Origin: Dipylidium caninum
Lineage: Eukaryota; Platyhelminthes; Cestoda; Cyclophyllidea; Dipylidiidae
DNA length: 64,000 bases
Direction: 5' to 3'
NCBI GenBank assembly: GCA_017562135.1
Contig: QEYB01001046.1
Span: forward strand, 3,658,001-3,722,000
Made by a program: the position numbers and the translations under genes. Below, piece after piece: positions 37,435-49,840 of the stretch (position 1 is the first letter of the stretch; every line of letters begins with the position of its first letter). The notes below the pieces were generated by a model. That model saw only the letters and a list, made by a program, of their open reading frames with translations, was not told the origin of the DNA and ran no database searches.

Positions 37435-40393
37435 CTTTAATGCAGTTATTTTTGGGGGTAGCACCTAAATACAAAAGTCTACCATTGATGCGTGTTAGGA
37501 GGGAGGTGAGGATGCCTCCACTTGTCTTGGCAATACGTCTGGGGAATGCTTTACATTCACACTCTCACCCTAATGCACACCAGATTCCCTTGGGTTAGAG
37601 ACTCAGGGAATGTCTCAACTCATATTGCTTGAGAAAAACATTAGACCAAGGTCCTACCCGCCTCGCTATTAATTAGATAAAGCTTGAGTAGTATCGACAA
37701 CGCTCTTCGATAATGTCAAAAAATAATCATAACGCTTTATCAAAACAGCACGTGTTATAAACAGTTAAGGCCTAATGTGGCTAAAATCTCCCTCATTCAC
37801 GCCAGATCGCTATTCAACTACCACAAATCAAGTAAACCTGACGTTGGCAACCCACTGTATCATAGCTCACAGCGTGCGTTAAAACGACCACCGCCTTTTC
37901 ATTGCTGCCTAACTGACGCGGCAACTTATGCAAGCTCGCAACACGAAGTCTGAGGATCCCGTTGCCATGTTATGAAGGCTTCCACTGTAGCGGAGGCATC
38001 GTACGCGACCAGCGCATTAAATGCACCTTAACGTGAAGCCGATGCTCTCACGGCGACTCTGACGGACGGCGAGTTTATCAGCACCGCAACAGTTTACCTG
38101 TGCAGAGCTCCACCAGGGGATGCATTATTCTTGATTCGCAAAATGCAGCACATCAGTGGAGAGTTGTCTAAAGCTCCCGATCATTCAACTGTATATAATT
38201 GGCACTCGACCCTCCTGCGCTGCGCCTTCCAGTGTAATGTGATTTTCATCTCCCAAGCAGTCGACAGGAGCCGACATCTCGACTCCTTCTCGCCCCCAGT
38301 GCTGTCACGGTGCGTTCCATGCCAAGGATTCGTGTCTACCAGACCTCTCAAGTCCCATCGGGCAGCCCCGCACAAAGGCTTTTACAATTGGGGTTACAAA
38401 GCAATTCTCGCGTTAACTTAGGCGCGAGCGAGGCAAGCAGTGGCAAGTACATGCCACCTTCCCATGGATAACTACCCATAACCTTCGTTTTACTTACTAT
38501 CCTTTAGGCTAAACCAATGAGTTTTATACTTAATGTCGAGGAAGGCCTTCTCCCGTTTTACCTTTAACTAGAAAGGCAAACCTGTTAGGGGTAAGGTAGG
38601 AAAGTCGTTTATCCCCAAGAGCTCGACGACCAATGACACAACAGAAGAGATGTAGAGGTATTCATAGTTTTCACCTACTTAGATACAGTGTTGCATGGAT
38701 ATTTGTTGCTTCTACTCGTAACTCTGAAAAGAAGTGAGGGGGGGGGACGGAGGGAGAAGGACCATTCACACAGCATTTGCAGACTTCATTGGCTTAATAA
38801 TAAGGATTTTGTGGAAGTGTTCAACAGGTAGCGCACGGCCTTGAGGTTTCAAGCTGTAGAGCAATACAAAACTGCAGCACAGACTTATTCGCCTTCATCA
38901 TTCATCAAGCTCCCGATGAATGGGGGACCGATGTCTGAGTAAAAAATACCAACCAGCGTGGGACACACACTCGCGAATCGCACTAGCGTCTTTCACCCGC
39001 AGCGTTCCCCTAATTAAAGGGGAATTGAGAGGCAACTCGGGCATCTTACCGAGATATCATTTAGTGAGATGGGCAAAAGGGATCTTAGCCTAAGCAAATA
39101 ACTATAAAATATACTTCGTTCGCACTTATGATTTTAATTGCGGTTTTCCGTGCCAAGTATAAGGATATATTCCCATTCCTCCCTGGGCAAACATTTCTCA
39201 AGCGCAACACTTGTTCATCCACTTTTCCATGATCAGTGCACTATTTTATAACAATATTTCAATTTTTGAGAATGAATAGAACTTTCATGAAACAAGCCAA
39301 ACGCACACGGCTGGGTGGCAAAGAAAGTCTTGCCCTTACCACAATTCACTCGTCCATAAGCACTCAGAAGGTTAAATCGAAATTCACCCTGAACTGAATT
39401 AGCCGAACACCACTTTTATACGAATGCATGCGCAGTGGGTGTTGATGTCCATTTTTAATGACGCTACGGCTACCATCCACTCCTACTACAGCAATTAAAG
39501 TGTGACAAAGTATTTATCCATACGCGAGACGCCAGCGCCCCATCTACTGCCAAACTGTTAGGTACCGAGGACCGTGGATGAGGGATGTCTCTTCAGTGTT
39601 TTGTTTGCTCCTCGTTAATTGCTCATTGTGTGTCTTTGCCAAATTCAATTTAGGATTCTTATGCGACAATTGCCCTCCAATTTAATTTCAATGCATTCTT
39701 CGCTCTCGATCTCTCACAATTTGTTAAAGAAGGACAAAATACTTCGGTAAACAAAGGTTACTTCAGAGGAAACTACCACGTGGCGTTTTGTTAATAGACC
39801 CTTTGTTAACTCAATCCTCCGCCTGTCTTTGTGCAATGAGAGGCTGACAAAGGCTAAGTTCTTCCACTTACTCGTTCACGCCCCTGCCACTATCAACAAA
39901 GTTCAAGAAAATAAAACTCAAGTAATACTCATCCCATTATAAACTTTGAGGAGTGACCAGGGTAGACAGGGTGTATAACCATTACTTTTGGTTTATGGCC
40001 CTTGCATAGAAGCTTTTCCAGAAAAGCGGCTTGCGCAACATGTTAAGCAGGAATGGCAGGTAGGATTTGCAAGAATAACATCCAAATTGCTTTTACAACT
40101 CATTGAGATGGAAAGCTTGTCCAATAAACCTATTTATAGTGTCTCCGAAGATTCGATTTATTTTTGAATGACCGCCTGCTTCAGGATTCCACCTTATAAA
40201 AGGGACCTGAACAAAACATGGATACTAAGAAGTACATTTGTCATCGCGGTACTAAACAACGGAAGCAGGGTTCTGCTGCTAGATTGTTGATGACATTGTG
40301 GGTTGAATAAGACAGGCTCTTGACGAAAGCACTAACATTACACGAATAAATGTATTTCGTTAATTTGATTCGATTAGGTTGCCATTTAACTTG

Positions 40394-40416
40394 CCAAAAT
40401 GGGAAATCGATGTCAT
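40394..40416 (+). repeat. Copy 2 of a 23-nt near-perfect repeat
   Basis: Matches 14194-14216 at 22 of 23 bases, same orientation, in intergenic DNA. Confidence 0.6.
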
Positions 40417-41388
40417 CGCGAAGTAATGCTTGAGATTGTATCAAATCTGCGTCACGACACATCAAAAGCTATGGCCACTACTCCTTCATGTTCCTTAAAC
40501 GAACACCTTGCATGAGAAGATTTGTGTTCAAAAACCTTGGCAGGAATTATGCGCACTGTCAATCGGACCTGAGACTAAACAACCTTGTATGAAATAGGAA
40601 ACATAATGATGTCCAAATTTTCGGCCTAACCTATGCACCTATGTATGCACATCATATGGGTATAGTCGATAATGAGTGTGCGAAAGACAGCACTTTTCCT
40701 TTCGATAGATTGAACAACGAAACAGCTCAAGAGTACCTTGAAATTTAAATAGCCACACATGGACCGAATAACAGAGCATACAGATGAATAGAACACCTTG
40801 TCACACAATTATGGACACAGTATGAAGTCATGAATATTTCCACTTTGCGAATGCCCGGATTATTAAGAGTTAGGGGTCATGTAAACTTTGGATGTAGAAA
40901 GTAATGTCGTAAACAACATAGTTACTAATTCGCATTTTCGAGGCCATTTCTCTTGTTTTGGTTAACGATGGCAGGTACACACTTCAATGTCGGGTCCTGT
41001 GCATTTGGGTCGCCGAGACTGTGCGGAGTTTTCTTTAACTTTGTATAAAAATCTTTGTTTTATTACCGATTTTGCTGCTGAACCGGCATATTGCATATGC
41101 ATCCTTTATGCACAGAAGGTTTTTTAGCGTTTTTGTTTCTCTACAAGTCGCGACAGGTTAACCCACGAGCGCCGCTGTATATATCTGCTATCCAGTCTCC
41201 TTATATTACTCAGGAATAATTATCGCTGCATCTTTATAATATCGCGTACAAAGTGTGGCCGGGCTTTTGACTTTACCCGTCTTTGCCATGTTCCCTCTAT
41301 CCTGTTGAGTAGTAAGGGTGTCCAGTTTTTTAACAACCGTTTCCTGGCGTTTCGCTATGCACTACAAGAACTTTACTCATGTTACACT

Positions 41389-41404
41389 CTTTTTTTGAAT
41401 TTAG
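41389..41404 (+). other. Splice-acceptor-like site directly before the gankyrin ATG
   Basis: A T-rich tract ending GAATTTAG stops one base before the ATG at 41406. It could be the acceptor of a 5' UTR intron or a spliced-leader trans-splice site. Confidence 0.4.
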
Positions 41405-41405
41405 A

Positions 41406-43300
41406 ATGTCTGATATCTATGCTTGTAATCTCGCTCGGGAGGGTAAAGCCAGCGAGTTGGTAAACTGCATGAAGGAGGATCCTGAGTTATTCAAACTGAA
41501 AGATAGTGTATGTCTGATGATATCTGTTCGTTTTATTATTCGTCTTTCTTATTTTAATATGTTTTGGGTTGTCCCTTAAATACTTGTATAGTTTTCGAAA
41601 TGTGATGTTTTTGTACTTTAGTCTTTATATTGAAGGCATGGCAACTGTCGTTTACTGATATTTCAGTCAGGTCGTACAATTCTTCACTGGAGCGCCTGTG
41701 GAGGCCATGTAGACTTGGTTAAACGCCTGGTTCAAGGCGGGTGCCTGCCGGATGAACCAGACTCCGTGAGTGATTCAACATTTTCTCAATTCCCACCAAT
41801 TCGAATGTTCGCTAATTGAGGTATAGATAACAAAAAATCCGGCCATCCTCTCTCTAGCACCTTTTCTTCATGGTTTTCTACGGTACACTGGCAAATTAGA
41901 TTTGAATGTTTCGGCATTTTGGTTCACTCCTTCAAAATAGTATGTCTTCTAGTCCGCCAACTATTCTGCAGTATAATATACTAAATTTTTCTCTTTACTA
42001 CAGGATCTCGTTTAGTTGATCTTCTTGCTACATTTAGGCGGGTTGGACTCCTCTGATGATAGCTGTGTCGGCAGGCCACGAGGACGTTGTTGCGTATCTT
42101 GTAGGTACGGGTCTTTCAGTTAATATCAATACGATCAATTCAACTGGTCAAAATTGTCTTCACTATGCGGCCTCGAAGAATCGGCTTTCAGTAAGTTTAT
42201 AGATTTAGGTTCTTGAGTTTTTTCGCTCACCCATGGTTGCTACTTTTGTTAGGGTTTTATCATGTGTTTTAATAGTCTGTCGGTTACAAATCTGTGATCT
42301 AATAGTTTTGTTTTGTGTTAGATAGCTAAACGTCTTCTTTTGGCTGGAATAGAGGCGGAATTGCGGGACTGGGGTGGGAACACACCTCTTCACAGAGCTG
42401 CTTCTCGGGGTCATACGGAGATGGTCAAATTGTTCCTGTCTGGAGATGCGTTAATGACCACCGTCTCCGACCGAAAAATTAGCAAATGCTCCCCCAATAC
42501 GCCGAACGATGCCGGACAAACGCCCCTGTGCGACTAAATTTATTAATACTTTGATTTGCCGGGCGACTATAACTATTCCGAATTAAATGAATACCAATGT
42601 GACATAGTAATTTTCTGAAACTAAAATAAGCAGCTTTAGCGACGTCTATCTTCTGAGCACCGACTCTTCAGCAAATAGTTCAGGCCTATTGGAACGTATG
42701 CTTCATTTAGATATCAATTTATCGGTCCTTTCTATTCACTACTTCTATTCACCCTTAAATTTTTTATCACGAAACGGAGCTTGCTTTCGGTGTAATCCCA
42801 AGTGTGGATTTTAAGAATTTTGAGCAATATTGACACCATTCCTTAGCGCACGCAAACTTAAACTTATGTGAAACATTTGAAGGGGGAAGTAAGTTGAGAA
42901 TGCTCAACCGGCCATAAGGCCCCTTAGCATCAAGAGATTACGCCAAACACGAGTGGATTTTCAAGGATTTGTGGTTTTGACGTCGCTTATTTTGCCGCGT
43001 CATTGGTTTTTTTCGTTGATTTTGTAGACACGACGCCTGTACAGAAGGGCACTCTGAAATTGTAAAAATCCTCATTTCTGCTGGCGGAGATCTAACAATA
43101 AAAGACAAAGTGAGTTGGTTCCCCCACTACCTAGAGAATCTCTTTGTACTCATTCCATCGTCACTCCAGTCATTTTTTCCCGTTACTTTATTTGATTATA
43201 TGTGCCTTCCGTTAAAAAGGAAGGAAAAACACCTGCAGACTTGGCACCAGACAGTCTCCGAATATCCATGTACAGGGACCTCAAACTGCGACATCCTTAA
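41406..43300 (+). CDS. PSMD10: Gankyrin, 26S proteasome assembly chaperone PSMD10, complete (240 aa)
   Basis: Ankyrin-repeat chaperone that binds the Rpt3 ATPase during assembly of the 19S proteasome base. Exons: 41406-41507, 41667-41765, 42038-42190, 42322-42527, 43028-43109, 43220-43300; phases close to 241 codons (human 226 aa). The start SDIYACNLAREGKASEL matches the gankyrin N-terminus, followed by ankyrin repeats with SGRTILHWSACGGH, GWTPLMIAVSAGHEDVV, GQNCLHYAASKNRL, GNTPLHRAASRGHTEMV and GQTPLHDACTEGHSEIV, ending in KEGKTPADLA. About a dozen extra residues lie between the fourth and fifth of these repeats compared with human. The upstream ATG at 41379 is less like the family start. 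The gene converges on UBFD1 456 bases away. Confidence 0.93.
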
Positions 43301-43755
43301 AGTTCAATGCTTGTTCCCAATCAATAAAAACTACTTCCTTGTAATTTATTCTACGCTCACCATGTTGCTAGCTCCGTTTGTCGTTATGATGTTCTGTTCA
43401 TTTTTTATTACCACTCAGAGGGACGGAAAATGAAACGGTACAGCGGTAGGCCTTAGTGACCCCGAGGAGCGGGGTTCAACCATAATCAACTCGGAGCTAT
43501 ATCGAATTAAGAATTTAATAACATGAAAATATGGTTTCGACAATAGCTTTGAGGGTTCTAAAAGTTGCCATCGCAATAAAAATGTGAATTGTGTGCGCAA
43601 AGAATCCTCGGCTTATGTGGGATAGCTCAGCGCTGTTCTCTGCCGATGGAGAAGTTGATGGCTACATAAGGATTGGTTCACCTCTTTACCAAATAGCCGT
43701 AGATGGAGGGGTAAATAAAAATATTAACAGATCTACAGAGCGTAATATGTCGGAG
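43301..43755. other. Convergent 3' flank between gankyrin and UBFD1
   Basis: Holds both 3' UTRs. A reverse-strand AATAAA (plus strand TTTATT at 43404-43409) could serve UBFD1. No exon seen. Confidence 0.5.
43323..43328 (+). terminator. Poly(A) signal AATAAA
   Basis: Canonical hexamer 23 bases after the gankyrin stop codon. Confidence 0.6.
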
Positions 43756-44749
43756 TTAGGAAGGTTCGGTGGTGGCGGGGGTATTTCGGTTTACTGGTTT
43801 GAGTACAAGAGCTTTTTTCTTAATGGAGTCGACGTATTGTTCTGGGACCCAGTAGATAAAAAAGCGTGATTTCCGGGTCGGTCCAAGCTGAAAACTCATG
43901 ATATGGTAACCAGGATGGCTTGTGATTGGGTAGTGCTCAACCGCCTTAATAGTATCTAGAGGTATCTTGTAGGTGGCCGATGAGGTTGCCATCCACAGCT
44001 CAGAACTCTCGGGATGAAAACGAAGGCGCAATGGCTTGCCTCTCTTATCTAATAATCCTGTCAACGTCTCATTATCGGCCAATGTCTCCGGTAGCGGAAA
44101 GCTAGCTTTGGCGTTATCAGGTTTACCAAAAGTCTCAATGACGTGTTTGTGAGCTGCAATGGTACGTTTGTCTTCCTCTGTTGGAGGTTCATTTTCTCTG
44201 TTGGTGATAGTCTGCGTAGTTGCTGTCACTTCGGGACCCTAAAATACCATAACATCACAATAACATCTTCCAGCGCCAGTGATGGATGTAATAGTAGCAC
44301 GACTGATCCGATCTAATGTGTCAAAGTATGTATACGCTTTTATCCTTGCGGGCGATAACAAAAAAGAATGAAAATTACATTAACAGTATATGTGAACGAG
44401 AAATGAAAATCCCAGGAAAAATCAGGAAGTAAATAAAAAAACTTACAAGGGATACACCTTTTTCAATCCCAATTAGCATTATTTTGGCATTACGTGCAGG
44501 TAATTGGAGGTCTGAAACTTTCAAATCGTCTTTAAGGACGCCCCTAAATATCAACTTCTGCTTGTTTACTGGCACATTAGTGATGGCTTCAAGTTTGTCC
44601 TTCAACTCCCCTACTGTGCAATCGTGTTTGAGTTCGAGATGATACCGGTTGCGATTGTGTTGGATAGTCAAACAAATAACGACGTCTGGCACCACTTTTG
44701 ACTCTGCCGACTGTTCAGCAGCTAAAGAATCGCCGCTGTCGGTACGCAT
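43756..44749 (-). CDS. UBFD1: UBFD1, ubiquitin-like-domain protein, complete (261 aa)
   Basis: Poorly studied conserved protein with an N-terminal ubiquitin-like domain followed by a C-terminal UBFD1-specific domain. Two exons, 44749-44447 and 44238-43756, both phase 0. Exon 1 carries the ubiquitin-like fold with YHLELKHDCTVGELKDKLEA, KQKLIFRGVLKDD and NAKIMLIG. Exon 2 has the family signatures LRLRFHPESSELWMATSSA, GYHIMSFQLGPT and YWVPEQYVDSIKKK. I chose the strong GTAAGT donor at 44446; a donor nine bases upstream (GTATCC) also keeps the frame and would drop three residues. The start is the only methionine ahead of the ubiquitin-like domain. Confidence 0.92.
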
Positions 44750-46484
44750 GGAACTACACCTATAGATAGTAAACGAAATATACTGAAATGGAATGCTGAA
44801 GCAAGTAAGAAAACATCGTAGGAAAACTTATTAAGGCGATAGCATTCTAGAATTAAACTAAGAACCCACTTGACCTCACGACAGAAGCAGTGGATTGACG
44901 TGAGACAATAAGAGGTTTGAAAAATTGAGCTAAAACTGGCAAATGGCAAAATTTTTTCTGTGTTGTGTCAGAAATACTTCAAGTCACATAGAAAAGAGGA
45001 ATAAATTTAGCAAGACGATAGGGGCGTAGGAAGGCTGACCCAAAAACTCACTGAACCTATTAGATACGTCAGGCTAACTGGTTTATAAAGACAATTTAAG
45101 GTCGTCGAAAGACGCAAACAAAATTAATCAGCCATATGTGATAAGAAATAGGATGTTAGTGAAGAAGAGTAAGGATCATTAAAATTAAACCAAGGGAGGG
45201 GCATCATCGAAATTGTCCGGACGACTCGGCTGGCTTGGGAATAATAGAACTTGTTTACAGATTTTAGGATAGAGGAGATGAAAAATAATCCATTGAACAC
45301 AGTTGGTAGGGCAGTAGAAGCGAAGTAGCATCAGTTTGACGTTGCTACTATCCTTCAGCCTTGTCGGTCTGTTTTAACTGAGCATTCCCGTTTGTTTAGA
45401 ATGGAAGAGATAAAGAGTTAATTATTTAAACGGAGGTAAACTCGCACTTAATATTTTTGCGACACAGAGGCTGCAGAAGGTTTAAATATGGCTTGCCGAC
45501 TTAGGAATAGAAACCTTCGCAGAGGGGAAAATAGTTTTGGTCGATAAAAATGCCGCTTTCGTTGGGATCTGGCTCCAATTGTAACCGAACTCACTTGTTC
45601 AATCGTAAATATTCTGAGATGTTGTAAAAACCGTTGTAGAGCGTTATTAAGGTGATATGTGACCCTTGAATATCATCTTGGCCATCAGTAGGATATCTTA
45701 CTTTCAACTACTTGTAATGATGTCCTCGTTTACAAAGGCAAACGAGTTATAAATTCGTAGAGACTATAATTTATGAATCAGTTTCGCAATTTAAGGGACG
45801 GAATTTCCACTTTTTAATTACAACATTGCCAAAATGAAACCCATATGATCGAATCCCGAAGAAGAAAAGACGCATAAAAAATCTGAAGGAATCTTGTTAA
45901 ATATCAATTTTGGAATAAAATTGCGTAATGTTTTCATGCTTACGACGGCCCTCGTATATTTACCACTCGTGCAATGATATTTTGTAAGGAGCAAATAGAA
46001 TAAAAATCTTTGTTTTTTTTGGGACAACTATTCCACAATTGTGCCCAAAGGACGGAGATACTTAGCTGCAAATGCGTCTTCAAAGCTAGTCGCCCAGTTT
46101 CGATAAATTCTTTATATTTGCGACATGCGTATCAGCCTGTTTGCACTGTATAAACCTCTGTTTATATTTTAATAAACTAAAGCATATAAAGTAGCCTTTG
46201 ATTTGTAATACTTTTAATTTTTTGTGTGCTCATCTTGCAATATATTTCCATGATCATTTATCTAACAATATATTTGTTTTACTATACAGTAAAGATCAGT
46301 TTAGCACTCTATGCGCAAACTAAATCGCTTGCTGTCGTTCGTTTTCGGTCCACCGCCAATTATCAATTGCTGTAACTCAACTGGTAGTGTATATTTATTC
46401 CAGTCACCATGCTTTTTATAATCTTGTGTTTCTTAGATCTTTGATTGAATCGCGTTCACCCGACGATTCAATCCCTTAACCTTG
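44750..46484. other. Divergent intergenic region, about 1.7 kb
   Basis: Between the UBFD1 start (minus) and the first possible exon of the Ser/Pro-rich gene (plus). No coding exon or RNA gene recognised. Confidence 0.5.
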
Positions 46485-49313
46485 ATGACGCCTCCCCAAT
46501 TTCCTTTAAAGCCTATGTTTGTATGTATAACGACGAACAAATTTCCTTTAAACTCTTTCCCCTCATTCAATTCATCAACACGAGCGAGCCGTATTGTGCT
46601 TTGTAGATCTGCTTTCTTCGGGACCTGGACTTCTGTGGAGCACAATTTTGCTAGAATGCTTAATATGTTTGTAACTCCCCCCTCTCATCTGAACGGTTTA
46701 CAATTACTTGACTACCATCAAAGTGCCCCAAAACTTGGATCAAATCAAAAGTAAATTTCATTTATATTTACCACCATTTACCAAGGATTCAGCTTGAAGA
46801 TATATCCAAATTCGACCATAATCCTTTAGAATCCTCAGCAGATCTCGAGGAACAGAACTTATTGGACTTGACTTCCGCCCATTTACTGAAATGTGAAAGT
46901 CTGCCCCCTATCAAGAAGAGATCGCGTTCAGATTTGCATATTAGACGATCCCGGTTGCCCTTTGCTGAATCAAATAAGCTCTCTGGCTTATCGCTGAGCA
47001 ACACCGAAGAGTTCGTTTTTTATTTTTATTATTGAATTGAACCATAACAATTGTTGCTTAATTGGGTTTTTTGTCTTTAAGTAGGCCCTATTCACAACCC
47101 AGTTCGAATAGATCGGTGCAGCTTGATGTTAAATTTAACTCATCATTTCGGAGTCTTCATTCTTGTATTACGCCCTCCATATTCGACGTACCCTATATCG
47201 ACGTAAGTTCATCCATGGCCGCAAGTTTTTTCTTCAGTGGGTAATTTGCAATTTGTATCTCGAATATTTATCGGTAGTTTCTTATCTTGCAAAAAAAAAA
47301 AAAAAATTTTCCTTTTTTGGCATTATGGTCAAGTATATTCGACCCGTGGGAAACAATGTCTTTCATAAATATGGTTTTTGAATGCGTACTTTGAATTTAT
47401 TAACTTACAATGTATTTAATACTGTTTGAAATAAAATTGCCAAAATCAAAATTTTGGGATTGGAGCTGTTAAAGATTTTACAAAATAATTGTTGTATCGT
47501 GCATTGTATCTATTATTCTGAAGCATATATAGCAATATAAATATCTCATAGTTTTATGTACTTGTTGGGTTGGGTGGTGTCTCTATCTTAATTGTTAAAT
47601 CAGTCAAATCTTAGTATAAATTCAGATGATCATGAAGAATGCATACTTAGAATTTCCAAATTTATCTCTTGGCAATAGGTCATAGGGTTTTCACTATGTT
47701 CTAGTTGTCTTTCACACTTTTTTGTCTGGAAACAATATGCATTAGTCAGGCTGGTTATTGCTTTGCGGAAAAAGCTGTCCTGGATCCAAGTTTTCATGCC
47801 GTTTATGCTGATAAGATATTGCCTGTTTACTGACTCAAAACGACAAAGAAAGTGACATAAAGTAATGTTAATCAATCACTCACGCACCGACCATCATTGC
47901 CCCTTTTGCCTCAGGTAAAGTGAACGCTAAATCAATCACTGTTTCGGTTAAAGGACTTAAAATATTGTGTCGTTTAGAAATCTTGACTAGAGTTCGAAAA
48001 ATGAAATTGCTATATATTTTGCCTCTTAGGAGACGTCTTTAGGCCAATCAACGTCGCCCTATAATCAAGAAAATCAAATGCCGAGAGGGTAAGATGGTTC
48101 GTTTTGTTTATTTCTTATGATTATATTTAATACCGCCGAGCAGTTCAAGTTGGTAAGTTGTTATTTTTTTTCATAGGCCACTAGAACCCAATTTTGGCTA
48201 TCCGTTCAAGAGAAGGCGGATTCATTCGGCTACACGTTTATCTTCCTTCCATAATCAGAAATCATCTCATGTTAATACTCCTACTCCATCCACTTCTCCG
48301 TCCCCAATCCAACACCTCAATTTCGACGTTAATGATCCTTCCGACGAGACGCTGGCTAATCCCTGTCACGAGTCATCACCTTTATCCTCATCACTCAGAT
48401 ACCTCGCTTCCAATGATGACTTTTTTGTAGTGCAGACACCATCGAAGTCCATAAACGAGTCTGACCAGCAGTCTTTCCATCTCTCCAGTCCTCCCTCAGG
48501 CTTTGGGAATCTCAATGGCTCGACAAGTATGAAAACGAACTCATTTAGGCCTCGGGTGCTCTTTAATAACGTACGATCAGAGAAATCCGTGCTAAACACA
48601 TTGGTGCGTCCTAACACAAATTTCTTCATTTATATTACACAGTTCAACAATGTTTTGCTTTTTGTTATTCTCAGTTCCTTATATTTTTTTGAATTACTTT
48701 TTTGGTTTAGTGTCTAACAGCTCCTTCGTCGCCATCAACGGTCCCTCTAAATGTCTCTCCGTCCGACATTGACAAATTAACCGTTCACCCTGATATCCAA
48801 TCATATGAACAACGATTATCTGTTGTTGGCCTTTTGCATCAGCCAAAATCTTCCGCTAAAGATTCGATCGCCCTATCAACAGCCAAAATGACAGTGTGGA
48901 ACCGGGTAGTGGCTGCAACTACACCTACCGTGTCATTAAAAGCTCAAGGGCCCTTATTGACCGCCCCCCAACGAAACCCAAGAACTTTGCGTCCGACTGA
49001 CTCTGCCCCAAGCTTTAAATTAACCTTTCCTGTACAGAAGGAGCCCGAGTTATCTATCAGACGTATTCTGCAATTGGCTCATGGGGTGGGTAGGCGGACC
49101 TTCCTTTCATTAGTACTCCTTCCTGTGCCTAAGTACATTTTATTAAAGTCTGGTGCTCTTATCTGTTCCTAAAAATTTTATTATCGTGTGTAAAGCTTCC
49201 CTTTTATATTTTAGAGGAAATGGCGTCGTTTTGCTCTAGGGGAGAACCGCTACAGTAAAAGCGCTGTTCAAATGGCTCATCATTTCCTGAAAATGGGGCC
49301 GAACTCTTATTGA
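46485..49313 (+). CDS. Unrecognised Ser/Pro-rich protein with basic patches, multi-exon, 5' end uncertain
   Basis: I do not recognise this family. Firm exons with matching phases: about 47082-47202, 48030-48088, 48177-48603, 48711-49085, 49215-49313 (stop). An open exon starting at 46791 (LEDISKFDHNPLESS, later PPIKKRSRSDLHIRRSR) probably belongs, but its donor is unresolved. A 12-codon start exon at 46485-46520 (MTPPQFPLKPMF, then GTATGT) would fit phase 0. The product is rich in Ser, Pro, Thr and Asn and looks disordered, with nuclear-localisation-like clusters (PPIKKRSR, YPFKRRR) and a more ordered C-terminus with LSIRRILQLAHG and ENRYSKSAVQMAHHFLKM. A nuclear role is only an inference. 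It could be a fast-evolving version of a known regulator. It converges on CCT3. Confidence 0.7.
47291..47306. repeat. Poly(A) homopolymer, 16 nt
   Basis: Uninterrupted A run in an intron of the Ser/Pro-rich gene. Confidence 0.9.
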
Positions 49314-49840
49314 GGTGCGCTAACCGCGCCACAACATCCGGCGCACTTCCCGCGATCCGCCCTTGCTCTCTTCGCCACTTACCATCATCGTACTCCGCCT
49401 CAAGATACCGGTTTCTCGTAAAACAACGAAGACAGCCACCTCGAGTCGCCCTAGTCCTAATAACTCAACCTCTGTGACGAACTCCCGACCGCGCAGCCAA
49501 CTTTGACGGTTGTTTACCTGTGCGTACTGATGCTGTACATTCCCCTAAATGTCCGGCCAACCGTCAACTTCCTTTACCATATCGCTACCCGTGTATAATG
49601 CTTTTGAAGTTTTCTGGTGCTCATGAGTTCCTTCCTCTTGACTGTCCACGTATAAACAGATGTGCGGACCCCAATTGCTTGGGGCCCGCAAAGGGTCGGG
49701 CATCTGTTCTTTGGCAGATTTTACCCTAATGGGCTAACTTTCGCGCAGCGCGAGTAAGCCGCATGGCGCCCGCAGCAGAGGAAGACGGCAAAAAAACGAG
49801 GGAAAGGGGGCATGTTTAAACTTCATTAACATTAAACTAA
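49314..49840. other. Convergent 3' flank between the Ser/Pro-rich gene and CCT3
   Basis: No exon recognised and no clear AATAAA for either gene. Confidence 0.5.

Larger units (their letters stand above)
36187..41405. other. Divergent intergenic region, about 5.2 kb
   Basis: Separates the GPCR start (minus) and the gankyrin start (plus). No exon recognised. Contains a TCT microsatellite (37407-37434), a G run near 38.74 kb and copy 2 of the 23-nt repeat at 40394. Confidence 0.5.

Noticed and set aside
37267..37464. Glu-rich 65-codon frame on the minus strand
   Set aside because: Its acidic run is the translation of the TCT microsatellite.
43440..43500. tRNA-like GGTTCAA segment near 43.47 kb
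   Set aside because: No paired acceptor or anticodon stems around it.
46433..46645. A 70-codon minus-strand frame opposite the possible first exon of the Ser/Pro-rich gene
   Set aside because: No homology and no splice partners; the plus-strand reading joins other exons.
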